From Larix sibirica (lineage: Eukaryota > Streptophyta > Pinopsida > Pinales > Pinaceae), in assembly GCA_004151065.3 (NCBI GenBank), contig NWUY0300059556.1, positions 1 through 20,351 on the forward strand: 20,351 bases of DNA, given 5' to 3'. Below are positions 9,501-19,310 of this stretch, piece by piece (position 1 is the stretch's first letter; each line of letters begins with the position of its first letter). Under the pieces are notes generated by a model. It saw only the letters and a program-made list of their open reading frames with translations. It searched no databases and was not told the origin of the DNA. Both the position numbers and the translations under genes were made by a program.

Positions 9501-10246
9501 CCACGCTCAGGTCACACAACAACAATATCAAGTCTCACCAAATGATATGCAACAACCAATGACACCCAACTTCACCAAATGATATGAAACCAATGATACA
9601 CAGAGGTTGGCTCAATGTAATTCAGACTAACACGATAACAAAAGGATTACATTGTGGTCAGCTCAATGTATATAGCAGAGAGAAATGATACTAGTGCACA
9701 TGCAATAGGAGGTGAGACCAGCACACACACAAGAGAAATAAGGTTTCCACACACCACAGTGATACGATACACAAGCGAATAGGGTTTCAACTGGATATAG
9801 CAGACCAAAACGAATAGGAAATAAACACACGGGAATGTATATATTTATTAACACTAGATATAATAGATCAATATGCACAAGGATACCAACACAAGCTTTC
9901 CCTTCATCCTATATAGAGATATACCAACATGTAGGGATATACTCACATAACGTAATTTGCAGAGAATATATGAACTACTAACATGATTTAATACAAATGT
10001 AAATGAAACCATGTAGAGATGGATGCCATAGTGCATGTCCAAAGGTCAAGACTCGATAAAAAAACTCCACGGTAAAAAGAAACACGTGGATATTAAGGTC
10101 TCTCATAGATACAATGATAAATGAGCAAAGATAGGATGAACATTACTAGCTCATAAGTCGAAGAGAGATCCAATATGCAGATGCACATGAATTATGGAAG
10201 GTTGGAGAATATGGTAGCCTTGAGCATAGGCCATAGGCTCATAATT
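9500..10246 (-). mobile_element. Non-coding internal region next to the LTR primer-binding site
   Basis: On the minus strand this is the sequence immediately downstream of the PBS. No gag, protease, integrase or RT motif is visible, only short open frames. Either the element is a non-autonomous type with a long non-coding interior, or its coding part has been deleted. CACCAAATGATATG occurs twice (about 9536 and 9573). Confidence 0.4.
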
Positions 10247-10258
10247 GCTCTGATACCA
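10247..10258 (-). promoter_or_regulatory. Primer-binding site, initiator tRNA-Met
   Basis: The minus-strand sequence TGGTATCAGAGC is the standard plant Ty1/copia primer-binding site, complementary to the 3' end of initiator methionine tRNA. It lies 2 bases from the end of the LTR called at 10259-10511, which fixes the element's orientation as minus. Confidence 0.8.
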
Positions 10259-10511
10259 CTATTAGATTCACTATAGAGTAGATAGAAAATTGACTAACAA
10301 AAAAACACTAACGAAGGATATAGATAGACATTATATACATTTTATAATTAAGATATGTACATATGAATACATGGAGGGTGACCCTTGGATTCCAAATTTC
10401 AAGGTGTCTCTTGGACTCCCAATTGTTGCTTATATTCATTGTGACTCTTGGTCTTCATGTGAATAGTAAATACAATAATATTCATAATCCCAAAGGAGTA
10501 TATTTCCAACA
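10259..10511 (-). mobile_element. Ty1/copia-type 5' LTR
   Basis: On the minus strand the LTR starts TGTTGGAAATATACTCC, the TGTTGG start typical of plant copia LTRs. It runs about 253 bp to a TCTAATAG end, where the usual terminal CA has decayed, directly before the PBS. An internal TATAAAA (10346-10340, minus) is a plausible LTR promoter. I found no second LTR copy or polypurine tract elsewhere in the window, so the element is incomplete or its 3' LTR has diverged beyond recognition. Confidence 0.7.
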
Positions 10512-10514
10512 AAA

Positions 10515-11595
10515 AATGGTGAGAATCTTTGTTAAATTTTTTTAATTTTGATGAATTAAAAAATTAAGAAAGCATTGTTACATATATTTTATTAAATCTT
10601 TAAAATTTTGATTGAACATTATTCTTATTTTATTATTTTAACAATGTTGATTTTTTTTATAACCTAATTATAATAAAACATTCATTTTGATTTTTTAAAA
10701 TTGACGTTTTCTTTATAATAATTTAATTTATCCTTATTCTCTACTTTCTTTTTGGATGCACAATTTATCTTTAAAAGTATATGTGATATCTCTTTCAATT
10801 CAGATACTTGCAATTTTAATGTATCCATATTCATTATATTGACCTCTTCCTTTATTATTCAATTATTTAACGAAGAATTATATTTTTATGCTCAATTATT
10901 TTCATTATATTGACTTCTTCCTTTGTTATTCAATTATTTAGCCAAGAATTATATTTTTATGCTCAATTATTTTGAATCGATAGTATCTTTGACTTGTATT
11001 TTTATGTTCAATCATTTTGAATTGCTAGTAGCTTTGACTAGAAGCGGAGCTAGTTATAAAAAGCCTTTTATTTTTTATGTGAATGGTCTCGTGTTTGTAA
11101 ATTAAATAGTTAGTCATCTTCATAGTATTATTATTTTTATATAAAGTCTAATTACTTCGTTATGACTACAATATTATTTTAATTTTAAAATTATACATTA
11201 TTAATTAATTATAATCATGATATTAATTTTTATATAAAATCTAAGTACTTAATCATAATAATATTATCAATGAAAGATAGGATATGACATTATTTTTGAA
11301 TTTGTACAATCTTTTTATGATTTTTTAAAAATATTATAACTTCACATGTTTATATTAGTATTAAAATTTTATTAAAAATATTTTACAAATATTAATATGT
11401 TATTAATAAAAAAAATGTAAAACTATCTTGAAAATCATTGTATAGCTTATAAAACCTGATGTTTAATATATTTTGTGACATATATCGCATAGATGATGCA
11501 TATATGAAGTCTTCATGTTTGTGAAGTGATGTAACCTTTGACATGATCAATTTCGTTGAGAAAGACACCCTTTTATATACACGACAATTAAGATT
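10515..11595. repeat. AT-rich filler with tandem duplications
   Basis: No gene. A 71-bp direct duplication has units at 10831 and 10902, sharing TCATTATATTGAC, CTTCCTTT and AAGAATTATATTTTTATGC. It is followed by a decayed third part in which TTTGACTTGTATTTTTATG and CTAGTAGCTTTGACTAG recur. A looser pair about 93 bp apart (about 11129 and 11222) shares TTTTTATATAAA and CTAA. The open frame at 10923-11105 is made from this repeat and is not called. Confidence 0.7.
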
Positions 11596-11720
11596 CCATG
11601 TCAAAACGGTTGGCATCGAGGTCGTCATGAAGTCATAAAATATCCAATTAAAATTATAGAATGGCATCATGTTTAAAGAGACACAAGATTATATCAACTC
11701 AATTAATTTAAATATATTTG
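11595..11720 (+). repeat. Dispersed repeat, copy 2
   Basis: Partner of the segment at 4265-4400, in the same orientation, sharing the CGAGGT, ATCCAATTAAAAT and AGAATGGC blocks. The minus-strand open frame at 11392-11670 overlaps it and shows no domain. Confidence 0.45.
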
Positions 11721-12244
11721 AAAGTGAAAGTCTATCAAAATTATATCCCTTTCAACTATACTAGGAATCTTTCCATTTTAGTGAAACAATTTTTTGTAAA
11801 GTTTTAATGCTATAAGAATTAGTCATCGTGCTATTTTTTTTGCCAAAAAAATATTGTTTTAATGCTTGAAAAATTTAATCATCTGAATCTGAATGACGTA
11901 GGTTATAGAGGATGAAAGGTACAATTCCATTATCTAGTTAATGCTGGCCAATCAATTTTATTTAATCAATTTAATTAATTATTTAGCATGGATGATTTAG
12001 TTATACAAACCATTAATGTGATTATTTTTAAATGTTAAATATATGTATATGTATTTGATTGTGAATTAGTTATGATTTTCTCATATTTAAAAAAAAAATA
12101 GCCCACACAATTAAAGATGGTATAAGGAAAGTTCAAATATTATTTTAACTGTATAATTATTTTTAATAAATTATATTATAATGTGGAAATCAAAATTTTA
12201 TAATAGCAATATTTTTTGTTTTGATAATAAAAGTATAGATTCAT
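11720..12244. other. AT-rich spacer, nothing recognised
   Basis: No coding frame and no recognisable boundary are seen up to the abrupt start of the PLE homology at 12245. Confidence 0.5.
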
Positions 12245-13800
12245 CTTAATTTGTAAATGTCTTCATTATTAAATTTGTTGGGGTGTTTATCTATTTCAAG
12301 GGTTTCTCTAATGATGCGATTTGTGTAAAGAGGAGTGGATGTGGTGATTATGGTTCAGTCAAAATAAGTTAAATGATTTGATATATGTGAATGTTCATCA
12401 ATTGTAATTTAGATATACGGTTATAAAAAGTGTCTACAATATGTTCTTTAAGGTTAGTTTGGATGGATTGACCTATTTAGCCGATGTAATATTTTCCACA
12501 AGAGAAAGGAATTTGGTAGACTCCTATGATATTAAGTGGTCAAATTTATCTTTAATGCTTATGGATAGTTTCTTGAGGGTTTTGTGAGGTTTGAAAAGAG
12601 TTTTTATGTTATTTTTAGCTAAGATATTAAATAAACAATCAGTGATGCCTTGAATGTAAGGCAGAGATATATGGTCTAGGGATTGAGAAGAGGGTTATGG
12701 TTCTTTATTTGGGGGGTGAGGACTGCTTGGAAATACTTGTTGATATGAGAGAGTAACCATTAGATTAAATGGATTTAGTGAGGTTGGCTCGTTCTATGTT
12801 GAAGTGGTGGGAGTTACAAATTCAAATAGCTATGCAAATGAAAGTTTTAAGGAATACATTTTTTTTGTTGTTGTGTGGTGGTGGGATATGGCATAGAGGT
12901 ATCTATTTTAATGAGTTTTTTTTATGATAAACTTGATGGGACCAAGAACCATCCGATTGATGAGAAATCAAAACATATAGAAATGGTAGAGAGTTGTTTT
13001 GCTCGATCTCCATCATGAATTGGATGTGAGGGGATATGATATTGAGGTGGTCCATGAATAAGTTAAGGTTGGTATGGCAATGTTACTATATGGAAAAGTG
13101 TCATCCATGAAACAAAACCAACATCTTGGTTTAGGAGGATAGTTATTGAGGGAGGAATATTCAAATTACTCCATGAATATGGTAGAGATAATAGGGAGAA
13201 ATGGGGATCTCCCATTGTAGTGCCCTCTGTTTGTTCATAGATTTTTCCTTTAAAGCTAAAGAAGGTAGGATTTAGGAATATCTTGGTTAGGTTTAGGATC
13301 TCATATTCAACAAGCTCGACAATGAAATCAACAACTTTTGGAATATGAATTTTGATGAAAAGGGACACTATGTCAAAGCTTACTAATAAGTCTTATTCAT
13401 CAAGGTGCAGAAGACAAGTTTTATGGATGAAGTCAAAGAGTATTTTATGAATGAAGAGGTTTGGTCAATGAAAGGTTGGAGTTTCTTAGCTAAGAAGTTG
13501 GCTAAGGAATGGGTAGTGGCTCCAATGAAACTTACTATGGGTTGAAGAATAATATATTTTTTATGGATCTTTGGTTGAACATAAATTTTGGTATTTTAAG
13601 GGTTGTGAGGGATGAGCCACTTTTTATAATTGGGTCTATAGAAGAGGATTTAATAGATTTGGTTACACAATTAGTAGTTGTGTTGAGAGGATTATTTGGG
13701 AGATATTTATACAAGGACTCTGGATTCATAACTAGAGGTATTCATTCTATTGAGGCATTACTTTTAGCATCTTTTAGGATATCTATATAAAGATTTGTAT
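12245..13800 (-). mobile_element. Penelope-like element remnant, copy A (RT + GIY-YIG)
   Basis: Frameshifted PLE polyprotein on the minus strand. In order: an upstream block from about 13729 (SLYKYLPNNP, then LKIPKF); QPIVSFIGATTHSLANFLAK and LQPFIDQ near 13550-13470; RT motif A LLVSFDIVSLF with its Asp kept (13374-13372); EGTTMGDP near 13210; and the catalytic MDD at 13108-13100. A linker near 12650-12530 reads LPYIQGITDCLFNILAKNNI, then KTLFKPHKTLKKL. The GIY-YIG endonuclease from 12524 reads GVYQIPFSCGKYYIG, then IQTNLKEHIVDTF. The end near 12245 carries a relic of the usual C-terminus. RT, linker and C-terminal GIY-YIG in this order define EN-containing PLEs. Stops and shifts make it non-functional. 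Homology to copy B stops at AAATTAAG (12252-12245), about 15 codons short of copy B's stop. The N-terminal limit is uncertain and may reach about 13900. Confidence 0.85.
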
Positions 13801-14490
13801 TTAAGCTATTTAGGGCCCCAATTTACTCTTTTAGAAGGATTGGGGAAAGAAGTTTGTAGACCAAAGATGTTGAACACCATTTTTTCTAATTTCTTTGACT
13901 TCATGAACAAGAAATTTTGAAGTAATAGATTAAGCATAACAAATAATTTCTCCAGGGAGTAATGGCATAATTAAACTCTTTTTGGAGCAACCAGACCATT
14001 TGGATGTCAAGTTCAATGGAAGATAAATTGATGACAATGGGTATACTGAAAGAGACGGGGGGGAGGGAGAGACAAGATTAGAAGGGGGTAGAGTTAGATG
14101 ATTGAGATTGACATCTAGATTTCTAGGATTACTGATGGGATTAATTTTATTTATGCATTTTTTAAATTTTGATGTATTGCATGAAATGAAAGGATATGAT
14201 TTGATTGATATGGAAGGTTTTCAAATCGAGATAGGGATGATAGATAAAGGATGAGGAATTTTGTAATTAAGTGGGGCAAAGATTCAACATGGTGGAGGGG
14301 AGAAGATAATCTAAGAGCACAGGACAATGGTTTAACCATATAATTTACTCCTATGGTGGTAGATGGTCATTAGAACAAGTGAATAGAGATGGTGAGAGAG
14401 GTGGGCGATAGTGTGGGTCAGGATTGGTTGTTGGAAAGTGGTATGGGTTGTCTAAATAAGTAGTACATGGTGGAATAAATAATGGGTTCA
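13800..14490. other. Spacer between the two PLE copies
   Basis: This separates the head-to-head PLE remnants. The part nearest copy A (13800-13900) may still hold a degenerate N-terminal piece, since the minus strand gives FGLQTSFPNPSKRVNWGP. The rest is GA-rich on the plus strand, including GACGGGGGGGAGGGAGAGAC at 14055-14074, and shows no gene. I do not see the counterpart of copy A's upstream block ahead of copy B, so copy B appears 5'-truncated. Confidence 0.45.
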
Positions 14491-15852
14491 TTTGGGAACA
14501 CATGGTTCAACCAAATATCCATAATAAATATATTTCTCTTCGAACTACAGTAAGTGCCATCGGATCCCCTACCCATGACTTAACCTATTTCCTAACTGAG
14601 AAACTCCAACCTTTCATTGGCCAAAGCTCTTCCTTCATAAAATACTTAGTTGAATTAATCCAAAAAACTTGTAATCTACAACTTGATGAACAATATTTAT
14701 TGGTAATATTTGGCATAGGAACCCTTCTCACAAAAATTATTGTTCCATAAGCTCTTGATTTCATTTCCAATCTTGTAGACTTAGAGACCCTAAATATAAT
14801 CAAGGCCAACTTCAAATCTACCTTATTTATCTTGAAAGAAAAATTCTATGAACAAACATAGGGAGCTGCAATGGGATCCCCATTGTCCCCTATTGTCTCT
14901 AACATGTTCAAGGATAAATTTGGAGATTCATCCCTCAACAACTATTTTTTAAACGAAAATGTTTGTTTTGTTTCATGGATGACACCTTTGTCATATTTCC
15001 CCGTGGACATACGGACCTAAAATTATTCTTGGACTAGCTCAATAGTATATACCCTCACATCCAAATCATGATGGAGATATAATTTTCCATTTTTCATCAA
15101 CTAGATGGATCCCTATCCCACGAATTTTATCATAAAAGAATAATATGGATATATACCCCCATGATGTATCCCAATACTAACCAGTACAAAAATTGTGGTC
15201 CTTGAAACTCTCATTTCCATAGTTATTTGAATCTATGAATCCCACCACTTCAACATAGAAATATCCCACCTCAGTAAATACCTTCAATCTAATGGTTAGT
15301 CTCTCTCTTAAATAAACAAGGATTTCTAAGCAATCCTCGCCATAGAAACCAAGAACCCTAAACACTCTTCGCAATCCATAGGCCATATCTCTCTTCCTTA
15401 CATTCAAGTAATCACTTATCATTATCTAAGTTCATAGTTAAAAACAACATACAATCTATTTTCAAACCTCATAAAATCCTCAAGCAAGTATTCAGAACTG
15501 TTAAAGATAAATTTGACCCCCTAAATTTGCAAGGAGTCTACCAAAATCCCTTTCTCTTATGGCAAATCCTACATCAACCAAACAAGTCGATCCATCCAAA
15601 TTCACCTCAAAGAACATATTGTGGACACTTTTCATAAGTGTATATCTAAATATCTAATTGTTGAGCATTCTCATCTATAAAATCATTTAATTTGTTTTGT
15701 CCAAACAAAAATCCTCGCATCCACTCCTCTTTCAATTAATCACATCATAGAGAATTGTAGAAATTGATAAACACTTAAACAACTATAACCATGAAGACAA
15801 TTACAAATTAAGCCACCCTTGGAAACATTTAATCCACGAACTCCATGAATAA
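14490..15852 (+). mobile_element. Penelope-like element remnant, copy B (RT + GIY-YIG)
   Basis: Same family as copy A, on the plus strand. In order: VSAIGSPTHDLTYFLTEKLQ from about 14555; KTCNLQLDEQ; a degenerate motif A in which LVSFD has become LVIFG (14712), losing the catalytic Asp; KFYEQT, a stop, then GAAMGSPLSPIVSNMF near 14870; the catalytic FMDDTFVIFPRGHTDLKLFL at 14972 onward; LNSIYPHIQIMMEI; and DGSLSHEFYHK. The linker is badly decayed, up to KDKFDPLN. The GIY-YIG domain from 15533 reads GVYQ, shifts frame, then KIPFSYGKSYINQTSRSIQI, HLKEHIVDTFHK and HSH. The C-terminus ends KLSHPWKHLIHELHE before TAA (15850-15852). Five or more stops and frameshifts exclude function. Nucleotide identity to copy A is roughly 70-75% in the parts I compared by eye. 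Confidence 0.88.
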
Positions 15853-15953
15853 GTTTCCTCTTCTTTGTTTCCCCCGTTTTATTCTCCATACTTTAAATTA
15901 ATCCACTCTTTTCCTTGAATTATGTTTTATTTTCATTTTGAGTTCTAAAACAA

Positions 15954-16150
15954 TTTGATCCTAATTTCATAGACTCGTATTAAATTTACATTTGGTTAAA
16001 TTTCTTATTTAATTTTATCTCTTTAATTTTATTTAACTCTTTTTTACTAGGCCCTTCCATTCCTTTAATACTATCTTATCACTTATTTTGGCGTGTAAAG
16101 GTTTTTTATCCTAATTTCTTGGACTTATATCAAATTTACCATTGGTTAAT
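15954..16150 (+). repeat. Direct repeat in PLE copy B 3' flank
   Basis: Two copies of a segment of about 47 bp lie 151 bp apart, at 15954-16000 and 16105-16150. They share ATCCTAATTTC, GACT, TATTAAATTTAC/TATCAAATTTAC and TTGGTTAA. They lie just after the PLE stop codon and could be 3' untranslated or pseudo-LTR sequence of that element. The DNA between and after them (to 16340) is AT-rich with no gene. Confidence 0.55.
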
Positions 16151-16344
16151 TTTATTCATTTATTTTTATTTTTAGTCATTTTAATTTAATTTTTGTTGAC
16201 TATGTCTTCTTTTGAAACTAAATTTATCTCAACGTATAACGGCTATCTTATCAATTCTTGCCCCACAAATTCTTAAATGATGCCCCTCTTCTCTACTTTT
16301 CACTACTATTCAATAGATGAGTGGAGTGTGCACTCAAACATAGG

Positions 16345-16355
16345 TTTTTTTTTTT
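16345..16355 (-). other. Possible poly(A) tail of the minus-strand LINE
   Basis: A run of 11 T on the plus strand reads as poly(A) on the minus strand, in the right direction for the 3' end of the LINE. The distance from the last recognisable LINE codon (about 0.65 kb) would be a long 3' UTR, so the link is tentative. Confidence 0.3.
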
Positions 16356-16950
16356 AACACAATTTTTTCCATTAACTCACCACGGATTTGATTAACTTTG
16401 AAAACCTATACTCAAAAAAAATGTATATGTTTAAAACATTATGATACTAATTAAACAACTTAAAAAGTTAAACATAAACCATATCTATTATAACAAGTAG
16501 AAATTAAACATAACGCATATGTATTCTAAAACATTACTTGTGATATCTACATTTGAAATTATCATGATATTTGAAATTCGTAGAACATAATTGTTGGTTT
16601 TTTCCCAGGGAAAAAAAAAACGCGCTTTCTATTCAAAATAGAATGAAAAATACAATCATCATAAGTGCAAAACACCTCTTCATATGAATTGTTTAGCATC
16701 CAAAGTAAACTATTACATAGTCTAAAAAAACATGCCTTCATACATATAAAAAACACTTGATTTTCATCAATCACAGACTCAAAAGTCATGAACCTCAGTA
16801 ACTGAAATTTCCAATCTTCTTAAGACTTTCAACTAACATTAAGCTTAGTGCTTAAATCTTCGATAGTCATTTGCACAAAAAATGCACCATAAACTCAAAA
16901 TCCATGATAATAATATTTAATAATTTTGTAACCCAAAAAGAAATATTGCA
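16356..16950 (-). other. Probable 3' non-coding part of the LINE
   Basis: On the minus strand this follows the RNase H domain. One open stretch (16789-16562) gives a hydrophobic, aromatic peptide with no recognisable domain. It is interrupted near its end by a run of ten A (16611-16620, plus strand). I do not call it a gene. Confidence 0.3.
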
Positions 16951-18056
16951 ACTTCAATCTTCAACTCTTCCTAGGCCAACACTTAATATCCATTAAGATC
17001 ATACCTTAATTCTTATACTGATTTACCTTGCACAGATACTTGAACAAATAGTTTTCCTTGATATTTTGTGAATCCAATCTCTAAAATCCTATCCATGCTC
17101 TGATTGATTTCTTCATAAATATGCTTGAATTAAACTAATTCAAAAATACCTACAACATTTTAAAGTTATAATGCCAAATTAAGAATGTTGATATCCCCAA
17201 TTTATAATGTTTGGTTCATCCAATTACTAACCATCTCAGAATCTCTAAAAACCTATAATTGCCTTATATGCCTCATCGGTGAGCCTCCCTCAGAATTGCT
17301 TGCGGGGCCAGAAGCTCTACCTTATTATTGCTTCCTCCCCCCATGTTTTCCATTAAACGAATATAGTAGTCATCCAAAAAGTAAATTATACCTCCAATAC
17401 CACCTTTATGATCCTCCCACCGATAAGCCCCATAAAAAATGGCCCATGGTATCGATCGATCAATCTCTTCCTGTCCAATAACCCTTCACATCTTAACTTT
17501 TTCATGAAATTATTCATGAGCAAGCACACAAACCATAACAGATACCTTGTAAGTGGGAATAAATTTATCTTCAAAAATATGAACATTACGCACCAGTCAT
17601 ATACTTCAAATCATCAGGAATGGAACATTATAATAGTTTAACAAAATTGGATTCTGAAACCAATTTTATAACCCCTCTTCCATGGAATCACCAACCCAAA
17701 TATCATGATATCCTAACACATTTCCCATATCTAACTATATTGTTTGGCATAAGAGCATTTAATAAAGAGATGTGAAACATATTCACGTAAAATCCTACAC
17801 AAATAACAGATCCCAGGACCATGGAATTGTTTCTTTTGTAAGAACTCCAAAGCGGGAATATTTTCCCTCACTGCAAGCCACATAATTTTTTTTTTCTTTG
17901 GTTCTTTTACCTTCTAGATATTATTCCACCACCACATCTCCTCCTACACTTCCTGATCTATTAATAAATCACATATTTTAGTTACCACATAGGTACCCAA
18001 TCCTTGTTTTAAGCTATAATACCTTGGTGGTAAGCCCCAAACATATGTGACCTTGT
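16950..18056 (-). pseudogene. Decayed LINE ORF2 tail: zf-RVT and RNase H
   Basis: Read on the minus strand from 18056. A block begins DKVTYVWGLPPRYYSLKQGL. The zinc-finger RVT domain near 17890-17740 reads MWLAVRENIPALEFLQKKQF, then HGPGICYLCRI and SHLFIKCSYAKQ (CxxC..H..C). A linker reads RNVHIFEDKFIPTYK. The RNase H domain follows: IDRSIPWAIFYGAYRWEDHK and GGIGGIIYF near 17465-17400, NNKVELLA near 17330, DSEMVSNWMN (Asp at 17243-17241), and FKHIYEEINQSMDRIL near 17150-17090. The first RNase H Asp (FxDGA in active copies) is Tyr here (17434-17432); the Glu and later Asp residues remain. Many stops and frameshifts show it is dead. RNase H behind zf-RVT is known for plant LINEs and for many degenerate plant RT-like sequences. 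The RT domain itself is absent, so the copy is 5'-truncated. Confidence 0.8.
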
Positions 18057-18059
18057 CAG

Positions 18060-18440
18060 TTTTTTTTTTTATGGTGGCACTAGTTTCCTGGACCATGGAC
18101 CATTTAGTATGATTATTATTATTTATCTTATTATTCTTTTTTGTTATTATAATTACCTATAACTAAATAATGGCTCAACATGGACAACAAACATGGCTAG
18201 GGGGTCTTGGATTTCCACATTTGAAGGGGTTGGGGTTAGGAGTTGTTGCTCATTCTAACAACACTCAATGATTCCTAATTTTGATGTTAGTGGACCTTGG
18301 TGGGCCTATTTTTCCTAGTTAATGTTTTGCATGCACTATTGTTCCCTCACTAGAGAGAATATTCCTTAACTAGAGGTTGGTGGGGCCCACTCTCACATCA
18401 CTCATGTCTTGTGCACATAATTGACTGTTTTTGTCAATCA
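18060..18440. other. Unassigned region next to the LINE truncation point
   Basis: It begins with an 11-T run (18060-18070) and has no open frame or domain. TTGACTGTTTTTGTCAA near 18422-18438 is a small perfect inverted repeat of TTGAC arms with a 7-base loop. No function is assigned. Confidence 0.35.
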
Positions 18441-18900
18441 TGAACCTAATTATTGTAACTCCACTCTAATTGGAGTGTATTTTTAGTTAATCGGAGTAAT
18501 TTTGAGTCAAATTCAGTTGTATTTTGTTAATTGGAACATAATATCCAATTAATTGGAGTAATATTGAGTGAATTTGAATTGTATTCAGTTAATTGGAGTA
18601 ATATTTTGTTAATTGAAATAATTTTAGTCAGTCTAGTTAACTAGAGTTGTCCCTAGTTAATTAGTTTCTAAATTCAATAGAATTCATTTAATGAAATGAA
18701 TTCGAGTCATCGTCAGTAAATTTGAGCTTTTTAGGGTCAATTCGAATTATCCTGAGTGCATGGGAGTAATTTATGGGTAAATTCGAGTCAGTTATGGGGG
18801 GTTTGAGTCAGTGTTGAAAAATTCAAGTTAGCCAGTGACTAGGAGTGTTTTTGTTAGTGGTTCAGAGTCAATGTCAGTGGATTCAACTTACTCTGTGAAT
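18440..18900 (+). repeat. Degenerate array of TTAATTGGAGTAAT / GAGTCA motifs
   Basis: TTAAT(C/T)GGAGTAAT followed by TTGAGT recurs at 18487 and 18549 (62 bp apart). A shorter unit at 18589 and partial ones follow, grading into AATTCGAGTCA-type units (about 18703, 18784, 18804, 18866). The array is too diverged for a single clean period and has no coding frame. Confidence 0.6.
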
Positions 18901-19310
18901 AACTTGAATGGGTCGTTCTATGGGTTTTGAGAAGCCTCAATGATTTGGATTTGCTTCTTAGTGGTATGGAGTCCATCTCTAGGAGGCAATTCAAATTGGT
19001 ATAGGGGGATTTGAATTTATCTAGAGTGGAGGTGTGCTGTCATTGTTGAGTTTGTTGGTTAGTGCAGAGTGTTTCTCTGACTAGATTGTGAATGCGAAAG
19101 GAGGATTTGACATGATATTGTGCACCCAATTGCACCATTTTCTGTCTTAGAGGTGAATGGAGATCATGTGAGGAGAGTTTAGTGATACAGTGGAGAGATT
19201 TCTCTCCCTTTAATTCAAATACGTTAGGAGGGGATTCAAATTGATGTATCCACCCAGAAGTTATAGATTTGTTTTGTAGGGAGAAGAGATTAGTTTTACC
19301 ACAATTTTTT
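18900..19310. other. Unassigned region
   Basis: No gene is recognised. The stretch at 19274-19310 (TTGTAGGGAGAAGAGATTAG) looks like a decayed outlying unit of the 54-bp array that follows. Confidence 0.4.

Noticed and set aside
15177-15422. Minus-strand open frame in PLE copy B
   Set aside because: Antisense shadow of the PLE linker. The plus strand carries the recognisable motifs.
13850-16350. Hammerhead ribozyme in or next to the PLE copies
   Set aside because: PLEs often carry one, but no CTGATGA..GAAA core was seen on either strand by eye. The only near match (CTGATGG near 14132) lacks the conserved A.
16611-16620. Run of ten A on the plus strand as a retroposon tail
   Set aside because: It lies within minus-strand LINE flank in the wrong direction for that element, and no plus-strand element ends there.
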